Assembly: GCA_018662905.1 (NCBI GenBank)
Contig: JABJFE010000071.1
Coordinates: 1-23,394 of the forward strand
From: Flavobacteriaceae bacterium
GTDB taxonomy: Bacteria > Bacteroidota > Bacteroidia > Flavobacteriales > Flavobacteriaceae
Length of the DNA: 23,394 nt
Reading direction: 5' to 3'
In this document: one piece after another, positions 15,606 through 22,953 of the stretch
How the letters are laid out: each line of letters begins with the position of its first letter
Position numbering within the stretch: the stretch's first letter is position 1
Notes under the pieces: model-generated
What the model saw: the letters and a program-made list of their open reading frames with translations, nothing else
What the model was told of the DNA's origin: nothing
Databases searched by the model: none
Program-made: the position numbers and the translations under genes

Positions 15606-16580
15606 ATGTATCCACTAAATAGAAATAGAAGACTTCGTTCAAAACAATCTCTAAGAAATTTAATTAAAGAGTCATCAATACATCCTCATGACTTTATTGT
15701 TCCGCTTTTTATAATTGAAGGAAATAATTTAAAAGAAGAGATACCTTCAATGCCTAATTATTTTAGATTTAGTTTAGATATTGTAAAAAAAGAAGTTAAA
15801 CAATTATGGTCTATAGGAGTTCAAGCTGTTTTATTGTTTGTCAAAGTAGAAGATTCTTTAAAAGATAATTTTGGAACCGAAGCTATCAATGATAATGGCC
15901 TTATGCAAAGAGCCATAAAAGAGGTCAAAAATAGTGTTCCTGGAATGACAATTATGACTGATGTCGCTTTAGACCCTTATTCTAATTATGGTCACGATGG
16001 AATTGTAAAAAACAATAAAATTCTTAACGATCAAACCAATAATGTATTGTCTAAAATGGCTTTAAGTCATGCTAAAGCTGGAGCAGATATTGTTGCTCCA
16101 AGTGATATGATGGACGGAAGAGTTTTGTCTATTAGGAAAATACTTGAAGATAACAGCTTACATGATACTGGAATAATGAGTTATGCAGTTAAATATGCAT
16201 CCGGTTTTTATGGTCCATTTAGAGATGCTTTGGATTCAAAACCTGGCTTTGGAGACAAACAAACTTATCAAATGGATTTCCATAATAGATCAGAAGCAAT
16301 AATCGAAGCAAAAACAGATATTAAAGAAGGTGCTGATATTATAATGGTTAAGCCTGGAATAAGTTATTTAGATATTTTAAGAGATTTAAAAAACGAGATA
16401 AATTCTCCTATAGCAATTTATCAAGTTAGTGGAGAATACTCCATGCTTAAGGCTGCTGCTAAACAAGGTTGGCTAGATCATGATAAAGTTATGATGGAAC
16501 AACTTATCTCAATGAAAAGAGCTGGTGCAAATATGATAGCGTCATACTTTGCAAAAGATGCAATAAAATTAATTTCTTAA
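15606..16580 (+). CDS. hemB: Delta-aminolevulinic acid dehydratase (porphobilinogen synthase)
   Basis: Condenses two 5-aminolevulinates to porphobilinogen; 324 aa. The two Schiff-base lysines are K196 (SYAVKYASGFYGPF) and K249 (IIMVKPGISYLD). At the metal site the segment DVALDPYSNYGHDG (119-132) lacks the cysteines of zinc-type enzymes (DVCLCxYTxHGHCG), so this is the zinc-independent, probably Mg-dependent type. Although it acts early in the pathway, it is last of the six-gene hem run. A 10-bp-arm hairpin begins right after its stop codon. Confidence 0.97.
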   Translation: MYPLNRNRRLRSKQSLRNLIKESSIHPHDFIVPLFIIEGNNLKEEIPSMPNYFRFSLDIVKKEVKQLWSIGVQAVLLFVKVEDSLKDNFGTEAINDNGLMQRAIKEVKNSVPGMTIMTDVALDPYSNYGHDGIVKNNKILNDQTNNVLSKMALSHAKAGADIVAPSDMMDGRVLSIRKILEDNSLHDTGIMSYAVKYASGFYGPFRDALDSKPGFGDKQTYQMDFHNRSEAIIEAKTDIKEGADIIMVKPGISYLDILRDLKNEINSPIAIYQVSGEYSMLKAAAKQGWLDHDKVMMEQLISMKRAGANMIASYFAKDAIKLIS

Positions 16581-16607
16581 TTTTCATACATTAGTAGTGT
16601 ATGAAAA
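16581..16607 (+). promoter_or_regulatory. Inverted repeat covering the start codon of the serine hydrolase gene
   Basis: TTTTCATACA (16581-16590) and TGTATGAAAA (16598-16607) are perfect 10-bp arms around a 7-nt loop. The right arm contains the ATG at 16601, and the left arm begins at the base after the hemB stop. In RNA the start codon and ribosome-entry region would be paired. There is no T-run after it, so it is not an ordinary terminator. It could also be a DNA operator. The stem has only a few G:C pairs. Confidence 0.55.
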
Positions 16608-17767
16608 ACTTTAAAAATAAAGCTGGCTTAATAATCGCTATAGTCATAACTCTTGTCGGACTCAACTTTAGTTCTGAAATTATTTATTTGTCGGAGTTGG
16701 CTAGTACGGTCTACAAAATCCAAAGAACTAAAGCTGATATTACAGACTATAAATATTTTGAAAATATTGAAATATCTAAAAGTAATAATCCCAAGCCTTG
16801 GCCAATTCACAAAAATTATAACATTAAACCCGAAACTCAAAATTTAAAAAAAATTCATACTGAACTTGGAACAGTAGCCTATTTAATAATAAAAAACGAT
16901 TCCATTTGGCACGAAAAATATTATAAAGGCTATAATCAGAATTCTTACAGCAACTCTTTCTCAATGGCAAAAAGTATAGTATCCGCTATAATGGGGAAAG
17001 CTATAGGAGATGGCTATTTTGAAAGTTTAGATGATAAGGTCGGGGTTTACGTTGAGGGTTATTCAGAGGGTTATGCTGCAGATTTAACAATAGGAGATTT
17101 ATCTAGTATGTCTTCAGGATTAGATTGGGACGAGAGCTATTCAGATATTTTCGGAGTTACAGCAAAGTCTTACATCACCAGTCAACTTAACGATTTTATA
17201 AAATCTAGGTCTATTATTGAAGAGCCTGGGAAAAGCTTTAAATATTATAGTGCAAGTACACAACTTTTAGCGATGACTATTGAAAAGGCTACTCAAAAAA
17301 AAATATCTACTTTAGTACAAGAATGGTTTGTAGAGCCTTTGGGGTTTGAAAACAATGCGCTTTGGCAAATTGACGGTAATACAAATAAAAGCATAAAAGC
17401 ATATTGTTGTTTTAATTCCAATGCTAGAGATTTTGCAAGATTTGGAAAACTTTATAAAGATTTTGGAAAATGGAATGGGATTCAAATTCTAGACTCTTCT
17501 TTTGTAGCTAAATCTATTAATCCCAGGTTTGAAAAAAGTCCTGAATATGGTTATGGATTTTGGCTAGGGAAAATTAATGAAAATAATTTTTTTGCTATGA
17601 GAGGAATATTGGGTCAATACGTAATTGTTGTTCCAAATAAGAATATTATAGTTGTAAGACTTGGTGAGAAAAATCTTGAAAAAAACAATGATAGACCAAA
17701 AGATTTTGATATTTATTTGAAAGAAGCTTTAGTCATGCTCGAAAGTGAAAAATTTGATTATGAATGA
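16601..17767 (+). CDS. Membrane-anchored serine hydrolase, beta-lactamase/class C-like family
   Basis: A 388-aa protein with an uncleaved-looking N-terminal helix (~8-24), so probably held at the outer face of the inner membrane. The SxxK motif is S121-M-A-K124 (SFSMAKSIVS), and the second motif is Y216-S-A (KYYSASTQLL). The region IGDLSSMSSGLDWDE (164-178) is typical of the class C beta-lactamase-related (EstB/6-aminohexanoate-dimer hydrolase) branch; the usual KTG is replaced by a form like MRGILGQY. Substrate is unknown, and there is no reason to call it a resistance enzyme. It follows hemB after 20 bp, its ATG lies in a hairpin, and it overlaps the ABC gene by 8 bp. Confidence 0.9.
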   Translation: MKNFKNKAGLIIAIVITLVGLNFSSEIIYLSELASTVYKIQRTKADITDYKYFENIEISKSNNPKPWPIHKNYNIKPETQNLKKIHTELGTVAYLIIKNDSIWHEKYYKGYNQNSYSNSFSMAKSIVSAIMGKAIGDGYFESLDDKVGVYVEGYSEGYAADLTIGDLSSMSSGLDWDESYSDIFGVTAKSYITSQLNDFIKSRSIIEEPGKSFKYYSASTQLLAMTIEKATQKKISTLVQEWFVEPLGFENNALWQIDGNTNKSIKAYCCFNSNARDFARFGKLYKDFGKWNGIQILDSSFVAKSINPRFEKSPEYGYGFWLGKINENNFFAMRGILGQYVIVVPNKNIIVVRLGEKNLEKNNDRPKDFDIYLKEALVMLESEKFDYE

Positions 17768-19376
17768 CCAAATTCTTCTTTCTATCAAAGACCTAACTGT
17801 CAAAATAGGTGATCAAATTATTTTATCTAATGTATCTTTTGAAATAAAAAAAAATGAAGTTTTAGGATTAGTTGGAGAATCTGGAAGCGGAAAGTCGTTT
17901 ACAGCGTTATCTGTTTTGAATCTGATAAACATCAAAAACCTGAAATCTGAAGGAGAAATAATTTTTAACGGAAATAACTTAAATACTTTATCCAATAAAG
18001 ACTATCAAAAAATTAGAGGAAAAGAAATTTCAATAATTTTTCAAGAACCAATGAGTTCTTTAAATCCAAGCATGAAATGTGGTGATCAAATTTCTGAGAT
18101 ACTTACTACTCATGAAAAAATTAATACTAAAATCGCTAAAAAAAAATCTCTAGAGCTTATCAAAAAGGTTCAATTAAAAAACCCTGAGTTAGTTTTCGAA
18201 AAGTATCCTCATCAGCTAAGTGGCGGGCAACAGCAAAGGATTATGATTGCAATAGCAATCGCCTGCAAACCCAAACTATTAATTGCTGACGAACCTACTA
18301 CCTCACTAGATAGTCTTGTAAAAAATGATATTATCGCATTAATTAAATCTTTACAAAATGAGTATGAAATGAGTGTTCTATTTATATCTCACGATTTAAA
18401 ATTAGTTTCAAAATTTGTTGATAATTTGATTATTTTGAAAAAAGGTTTAGTAGTTGAATACGGAAATTCTTATGAAATTTTTAATTCACCTAAAGAAAGG
18501 TACACTCAGCATTTAATAAACTCATCTCCGCCTAAAAACAATAGACCAAATAGACTAATCACTTATAAAACAAGTAAAAACAAGATAATATCAAAAGTCG
18601 AAAGAGAGAGCGCTCATTTAAAAATTTACAGTAAAAAACCTGTTTTAAAGATTAATAGACTAGCGGTCTCATATGAAAATCAGAAGATTCTAAATGATAT
18701 TTCATTTGATCTTTACAAAGGTGAAACGCTGGGAATTGTAGGAGAATCTGGATCTGGAAAATCTACAATAGCTAAATCTATTTTAGGGCTTATTAAAATT
18801 GACGATGGAGAGGTTTTTTTTAAAAATAAAAATATAAAGCAAATTCCTAATTCTGTATTTAGAAAAAAAATTCAATTAATATTTCAAGACCCCTACTCAT
18901 CATTAAATTCGGAAATGTCAATAGGAAATTCAATAATAGAACCTATGATTTCACACCAAGTTTTTAATTCTAAAAACGAAATGAAATTTAGAGCGCTAGA
19001 ACTTTTAAATCAGGTAGGTTTATCCGAAAGTGATTACAATAAATTTCCTAATCAGTTTTCTGGTGGCCAAAGACAAAGAATTGTTATTGCAAGGGCTTTA
19101 GCCTTAAATCCCGAAATTATAATATGTGATGAATCTGTTTCTGCATTGGACGTTTCAATTCAAGCTCAAATTTTAAATTTGCTCAGTGACTTGAAAGAGA
19201 AATACCACTTTACGTTTATATTTATATCACACGACATATCGGTAATAAAATATTTTACAGATAGATTAATTATATTAAAAAAGGGAGAAATTATAGAGCT
19301 TAATGAAACTGATTTTTTATTTCAACATCCTGAAAATGATTATACAAAATCTTTATTGAAAGCGAGTGATTTTTAA
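17760..19376 (+). CDS. ABC transporter, two fused ATPase domains (YejF/oligopeptide-type)
   Basis: A 538-aa protein of two ABC ATPase domains in one chain, like YejF or fused OppD-OppF. Domain 1: Walker A GESGSGKS (39-46), signature LSGGQQQR (153-160), Walker B LLIADEP (173-179). Domain 2: Walker A GESGSGKS (328-335), signature FSGGQRQR (433-440), Walker B IIICDES (453-459), where serine replaces the usual proline. The C-terminal oligopeptide-type extension of domain 1 (SSPPKNNRP) is visible. No permease or binding protein is nearby, so it must work with subunits encoded elsewhere. I start at ATG 17760, which overlaps the hydrolase end; a GTG at 17745 also lies in frame. Confidence 0.93.
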   Translation: MNDQILLSIKDLTVKIGDQIILSNVSFEIKKNEVLGLVGESGSGKSFTALSVLNLINIKNLKSEGEIIFNGNNLNTLSNKDYQKIRGKEISIIFQEPMSSLNPSMKCGDQISEILTTHEKINTKIAKKKSLELIKKVQLKNPELVFEKYPHQLSGGQQQRIMIAIAIACKPKLLIADEPTTSLDSLVKNDIIALIKSLQNEYEMSVLFISHDLKLVSKFVDNLIILKKGLVVEYGNSYEIFNSPKERYTQHLINSSPPKNNRPNRLITYKTSKNKIISKVERESAHLKIYSKKPVLKINRLAVSYENQKILNDISFDLYKGETLGIVGESGSGKSTIAKSILGLIKIDDGEVFFKNKNIKQIPNSVFRKKIQLIFQDPYSSLNSEMSIGNSIIEPMISHQVFNSKNEMKFRALELLNQVGLSESDYNKFPNQFSGGQRQRIVIARALALNPEIIICDESVSALDVSIQAQILNLLSDLKEKYHFTFIFISHDISVIKYFTDRLIILKKGEIIELNETDFLFQHPENDYTKSLLKASDF

Positions 19377-19406
19377 ATACATATTTAAAAGAATAAATAA
19401 AATACT

Positions 19407-19856
19407 ATGAGTCTTGATTTAATTTTTGAATGGGTTTTACAATTACATTCATTATGGGCTATTTTAACAATTACAATTATATTTTATACTATTCTAAGAT
19501 CTTTCTTTAGCGCTTACTTAAACAAGATCTTTAAACCTTTAGACTTAAGGATAACATTATTTGCACTAATATTTTCACACATACAATTTGCAATTGGGAT
19601 TATATTGTATTTTGTATCTCCTAAATTTAAATGGTGGAACAACGGATTTGAGGAAATAATTCAAAATGATCAATATTTTTTTTATTTACTTCAGCATCCT
19701 TTGTTAAATATTTTGGGAGTACTTTCTATTACAATTGGATGGTCTCTATTCAAAAAAGCAAAAACTAATCATAAAAGATTTATTAGAATAGGAGTATTTT
19801 ACTCAATTGGATTATTATTAATATTGTTTTCAATCCCTTTTGAAATTTGGTTATAA
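19407..19856 (+). CDS. Four-helix integral membrane protein, conserved hypothetical
   Basis: A 149-aa protein with four predicted helices (~13-31, 48-70, 96-115, 126-147). Histidines H14, H58 and H97 lie within or next to helices, and H122 is before the last one. This layout is compatible with a small b-type haem protein, and nearby haem genes make that tempting, but I see no diagnostic motif. Similar flavobacterial proteins are usually annotated as hypothetical. It starts 30 bp after the ABC gene and is followed at once by a hairpin, so it may end this plus-strand unit. Confidence 0.75.
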   Translation: MSLDLIFEWVLQLHSLWAILTITIIFYTILRSFFSAYLNKIFKPLDLRITLFALIFSHIQFAIGIILYFVSPKFKWWNNGFEEIIQNDQYFFYLLQHPLLNILGVLSITIGWSLFKKAKTNHKRFIRIGVFYSIGLLLILFSIPFEIWL

Positions 19857-19859
19857 AAA

Positions 19860-19885
19860 ACGCTCCCTTAAAACCAAGAGAGCGT
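19860..19885. terminator. Hairpin after the plus-strand unit, terminator-like
   Basis: Stem ACGCTC/GAGCGT (19860-19865 with 19880-19885), one C/A mismatch, then CTT/AAG and a 6-nt loop. It starts 3 bp after the stop of the membrane-protein gene. Read on the plus strand it is preceded by A's and followed by AAACC, not T's; the T-run would serve only minus-strand transcription, where no gene ends. So it is a structured 3' end, with doubtful intrinsic-terminator activity in the needed direction. Confidence 0.45.
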
Positions 19886-19977
19886 AAACCAAATTATTAA
19901 AAATTTAACCTTATTATTTAATAAATTTAATTTTAAATTAAGTAGTGAGTTCACAAAATTTTGTTAATCTTTATAAT

Positions 19978-20967
19978 ATGAATAATAAATATGCTGTACT
20001 TGGTGGGGGTAGTTGGGGAACCGCAATAGTTAAGATGCTCTGTGAAAATAATAATATAGTTAACTGGTATATAAGAAATGAAGAGGATGTCCTTTATCTA
20101 AAAAAAAAAGGTAGAAATTCCAAATATTTAAGATCTGTAGTTTTTGATAAATCAAAAATAAATCCAAGTTCTTCAATAAGAGAAACAGCTTCTAAATCTG
20201 ATATTATCATTTTAGCGATACCATCTCCTTTTTTAGATACAGAATTAAAGAAAATAAGTGATCTTATTAAAGGAAAAATACTTTATTCAGCACTCAAAGG
20301 TGTTATCCCAGAATCCCACTTAATCGTTAGTGAGCATTTAAATAAATTTTACGAAATTTCTTTTTCAAAGATTGGAATTATTACTGGCCCTTGTCACGCC
20401 GAAGAGGTTGCACTTGAAAAATTATCTTACTTAACTGTCGCGTGTAAAAATGGGTCAAACGGACAAGAAATGGCTAATTCTCTAATATCAAGTTATATTA
20501 ATGTTAAAGTATCTAAGGATACTATGGGCGTTGAGTATGCTGCAATGTTAAAAAATGTTTACGCTATAGTTGCTGGAATATGTCATGGCCTTGGATACGG
20601 AGATAATTTTCAAAGCGTTTTAATTAGTAGTTGTGTTCGAGAAATGAAAAAATTTGTTTATAAAATATATAAAACCAATAGAGATATTAATGATTCCGAG
20701 TACTTAGGTGATCTGCTAGTTACATGTTATTCTTCTTTTAGTAGAAATAGAACTCTTGGGAACATGATAGGAAAAGGATATACTTTGAAAGCTGCTATAT
20801 CAGAAATGTCTATGATTTCAGAGGGATATTATGCTACCAAAAATGCATTTGAACTAATTGAAGATAATTTTAATGATTTTAATATAATTTCAAGTGCCTA
20901 TCAAATTCTTTATAAAAATTCCAATCCTAAAACAATAATAAAAAAATTAACTAAACAATTAGATTGA
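19978..20967 (+). CDS. gpsA: Glycerol-3-phosphate dehydrogenase [NAD(P)+]
   Basis: Reduces dihydroxyacetone phosphate to sn-glycerol-3-phosphate for phospholipid synthesis; 329 aa. The Rossmann motif is GGGSWGTA (9-16). Further landmarks are SALKGV with K107, TGPCHAEEVA (136-145), catalytic K192 in AAMLKNVYAIVAG, GYGDN (206-210) and RNRTLGNMIGKG (256-267). The frame opens at GTG 19945, but ATG 19978 places the Rossmann motif at the usual distance from the N-terminus. Its last 9 bp overlap the convergent pheS gene. Confidence 0.96.
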   Translation: MNNKYAVLGGGSWGTAIVKMLCENNNIVNWYIRNEEDVLYLKKKGRNSKYLRSVVFDKSKINPSSSIRETASKSDIIILAIPSPFLDTELKKISDLIKGKILYSALKGVIPESHLIVSEHLNKFYEISFSKIGIITGPCHAEEVALEKLSYLTVACKNGSNGQEMANSLISSYINVKVSKDTMGVEYAAMLKNVYAIVAGICHGLGYGDNFQSVLISSCVREMKKFVYKIYKTNRDINDSEYLGDLLVTCYSSFSRNRTLGNMIGKGYTLKAAISEMSMISEGYYATKNAFELIEDNFNDFNIISSAYQILYKNSNPKTIIKKLTKQLD

Positions 20968-21978
20968 GTCTTTGAATTGATTGGTAAATCTGACATCATT
21001 ATCATATAATATTCTAATGTCTTCTATTTGATAAAGAAGCATCGCTATTCTTTCAATTCCCATACCAAAAGCAAAACCTGAATATTTACTAGAATCTATT
21101 TTACAATTATCTAAAACATTTGGATCAATCATTCCACAGCCCATTATTTCCAACCAGCCGGTTCCTTTTGTAATTCTATAGTCAGTTTCAGAATTTAAAC
21201 CCCAATATATATCAACTTCAGCGCTTGGCTCAGTAAATGGAAAATACGAAGGTCTTAATCTTATTTTAGATTTGCCAAATAATTCATTTGTAAAATAGAG
21301 CAAAGTTTGTTTTAAATCAGCAAAAGAAACGTTTTCATCAATATAGAGACCTTCTATTTGATGAAAAAAACAATGTGATCTCGCTGATATATCTTCGTTT
21401 CTATAAACTCTACCAGGCGAAATTGTTCTAATAGGAGGATTATTTTCTTCCATATGCCTAATCTGAACTGAAGATGTGTGTGTTCTTAAAAGGAGATCTG
21501 GATCTTTTTTTATAAAAAACGTGTCTTGCATGTCTCTTGCTGGATGGTGCATCGGAAGATTTAAGGCAGTAAAATTATGCCAATCATCTTCAATTTCTGG
21601 GCCTTCTGAAACATTAAACCCAATTTTATAAAAAATATCAATTATTTTGTCTCTAATAATTGAAATAGGGTGTCTTGATCCAAGCTCAATCATTGATGCT
21701 GGCTTAGTTAAATCTAAATCTTTAATATTATTACCAGTATTACTATTAAGGGCTTGTTTAAGATCTTCTATTTTTTTGAGTGTGACATTTTTTAACTCAT
21801 TTATTGCTAAGCCATATTCTTTCTTTTCGGAGGGTTCAACCTTCTTAAACTCTGAAAAATAATGACTAACAAATCCTTTTTTTCCTATAAAATCTATTCG
21901 AAATTTTTCAAGCTCATCGTTATTCTTTGTAGAAAAACTTAATGCTTGTTGGATTTTTTTTTGGATTTCCTCAATCAT
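20959..21978 (-). CDS. pheS: Phenylalanyl-tRNA synthetase alpha subunit
   Basis: Catalytic subunit of the alpha2-beta2 enzyme charging tRNA-Phe; 339 aa, the usual length. An N-terminal coiled coil (~1-90) precedes the class II core: motif 1 region around LGSRHPIS (99-106), NLPMHHPARDMQDTFF (140-155), motif 2 with SPGRVYRNEDISARSH (187-202) and FHQIEG, EPSAEVDIYW (250-259), GWLEIMGCGMIDPNVL (274-289) and motif 3 GFAFGMGIERIAML (301-314). pheT is not adjacent, as is common in Bacteroidetes. A small conserved gene lies 40 bp upstream on the same strand and may be co-transcribed. Confidence 0.97.
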   Translation of the reverse strand: MIEEIQKKIQQALSFSTKNNDELEKFRIDFIGKKGFVSHYFSEFKKVEPSEKKEYGLAINELKNVTLKKIEDLKQALNSNTGNNIKDLDLTKPASMIELGSRHPISIIRDKIIDIFYKIGFNVSEGPEIEDDWHNFTALNLPMHHPARDMQDTFFIKKDPDLLLRTHTSSVQIRHMEENNPPIRTISPGRVYRNEDISARSHCFFHQIEGLYIDENVSFADLKQTLLYFTNELFGKSKIRLRPSYFPFTEPSAEVDIYWGLNSETDYRITKGTGWLEIMGCGMIDPNVLDNCKIDSSKYSGFAFGMGIERIAMLLYQIEDIRILYDNDVRFTNQFKDSI

Positions 21979-22018
21979 AAATTGGAATAATTATTGATTC
22001 AAAAATACTCATTTTCGT

Positions 22019-22375
22019 TTATTCAATAAGTTGTTTTTCAATAAAATAATTTATAATAGATTCTTTCATCAAAATACTTTGTTCACCGGACTTCAAATTA
22101 GGTAATTTATTAATGGTTTTATAGTGTGGCCACCCATCACTATCTACATAGTCGAATTCATAAAATCCGTAAGGTTCTAACAAACGGCATATGGCGATAT
22201 GCATAAGATCAATTTTTTGATCTTTATTAAATTTTATATTTGGATTGCCAAACTCTTGAACTCCAATTAAATAAATAACACTTTCAATATCTAAATCATC
22301 TCCTTTGTTAAATTCATTACTTAAAAGATTTAAAATATTTTTCCATTTCTTACTTAAATCTTTTTTTGATTCCAT
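22019..22375 (-). CDS. Small conserved hypothetical protein
   Basis: A 118-aa soluble protein without signal peptide or membrane helix. Recognisable features are an N-terminal helix with KKWKNILNLL, then VIYLIGVQEFG, and a central FYEFDYVDSDGWPHYK rich in aromatic and acidic residues. Similar small proteins occur near pheS in other flavobacteria, but I know of no function. It lies 40 bp upstream of pheS on the same strand and is divergent from cvpA. Its composition and length look like a real gene. Confidence 0.72.
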   Translation of the reverse strand: MESKKDLSKKWKNILNLLSNEFNKGDDLDIESVIYLIGVQEFGNPNIKFNKDQKIDLMHIAICRLLEPYGFYEFDYVDSDGWPHYKTINKLPNLKSGEQSILMKESIINYFIEKQLIE

Positions 22376-22392
22376 TTAAAATATAATTTCAA

Positions 22393-22420
22393 TTGTATGA
22401 AAACAATATACTTATATTTG
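22393..22420 (+). promoter_or_regulatory. Bacteroidetes-type promoter for cvpA
   Basis: TTG (22393-22395), 17 nt, then TATATTTG (22413-22420): a complete -33/-7 pair. The start site would be near 22427, just before the TTG start codon at 22432. The -33 TTG is the same triplet that an automatic caller would pick as a start codon, so this promoter argues for the shorter protein. Confidence 0.55.
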
Positions 22421-22431
22421 TAAATAAAATC

Positions 22432-22953
22432 TTGAATTACTTAGATATTTTTATAGTATGCCTTATGGCCCTTGGCTTTTACAGAGGCTTTTCAAAAGGC
22501 TTAATAATTGAGTTAACTTCTTTACTAGCTTTAATACTTGGGGCTTATGGTTCTTTAAAATTTTCTGGTTTAACCTTTGACTTTATAAATAATACTTTTC
22601 CCGAACAATTAGAATCGGTAGAGGGTTCTTATATAAAAATCTTTTCCTTTGCATTTACCTTTATCGTTATTCTTATTAGTGTATCTATCACTGGAAAAAT
22701 TCTTACAAAAATTGCTAAAATTCTTTTTTTAGGATTTTTAAACAAACTATTTGGAGGACTATTTGGAGCTGTCAAATACATTTTGATAGTTTCTTTTTGT
22801 ATTGTTTTTTTTGAAAATATAAATTCAGAGTTTTCTTTTGTTGACAATAAAATTATTGAATCAACTTTTTTATACAATCCTATTTTAAATTTTGGAAATC
22901 AACTTTTGAGTTTTTTAAATTTAAGTACTAATTCAATTAATTTTTTTAATTGA
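22432..22953 (+). CDS. cvpA: CvpA family membrane protein
   Basis: A 173-aa inner-membrane protein of the CvpA family, named for colicin V production in E. coli; its precise role is unsettled. It has four hydrophobic segments, with the family motif MALGFYRGFSKGLIIEL (12-28) after the first helix and the GLFGAVKYILI segment before the last. I start at TTG 22432 (MNYLDIFIV), the usual CvpA N-terminus, because an upstream promoter occupies the longer open frame. It converges with the BatE-like gene and overlaps it by 21 bp. Confidence 0.88.
   Translation: MNYLDIFIVCLMALGFYRGFSKGLIIELTSLLALILGAYGSLKFSGLTFDFINNTFPEQLESVEGSYIKIFSFAFTFIVILISVSITGKILTKIAKILFLGFLNKLFGGLFGAVKYILIVSFCIVFFENINSEFSFVDNKIIESTFLYNPILNFGNQLLSFLNLSTNSINFFN

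Noticed and set aside
16601..17767. Beta-lactamase resistance gene
   Set aside because: The SxxK fold is shared by many esterases and peptidases; the third motif is not a KTG, and the branch resembles EstB-like hydrolases.
19945..19977. GTG start adding 11 residues to GpsA
   Set aside because: The added residues precede the standard start just before the Rossmann motif; the ATG at 19978 is the better choice.
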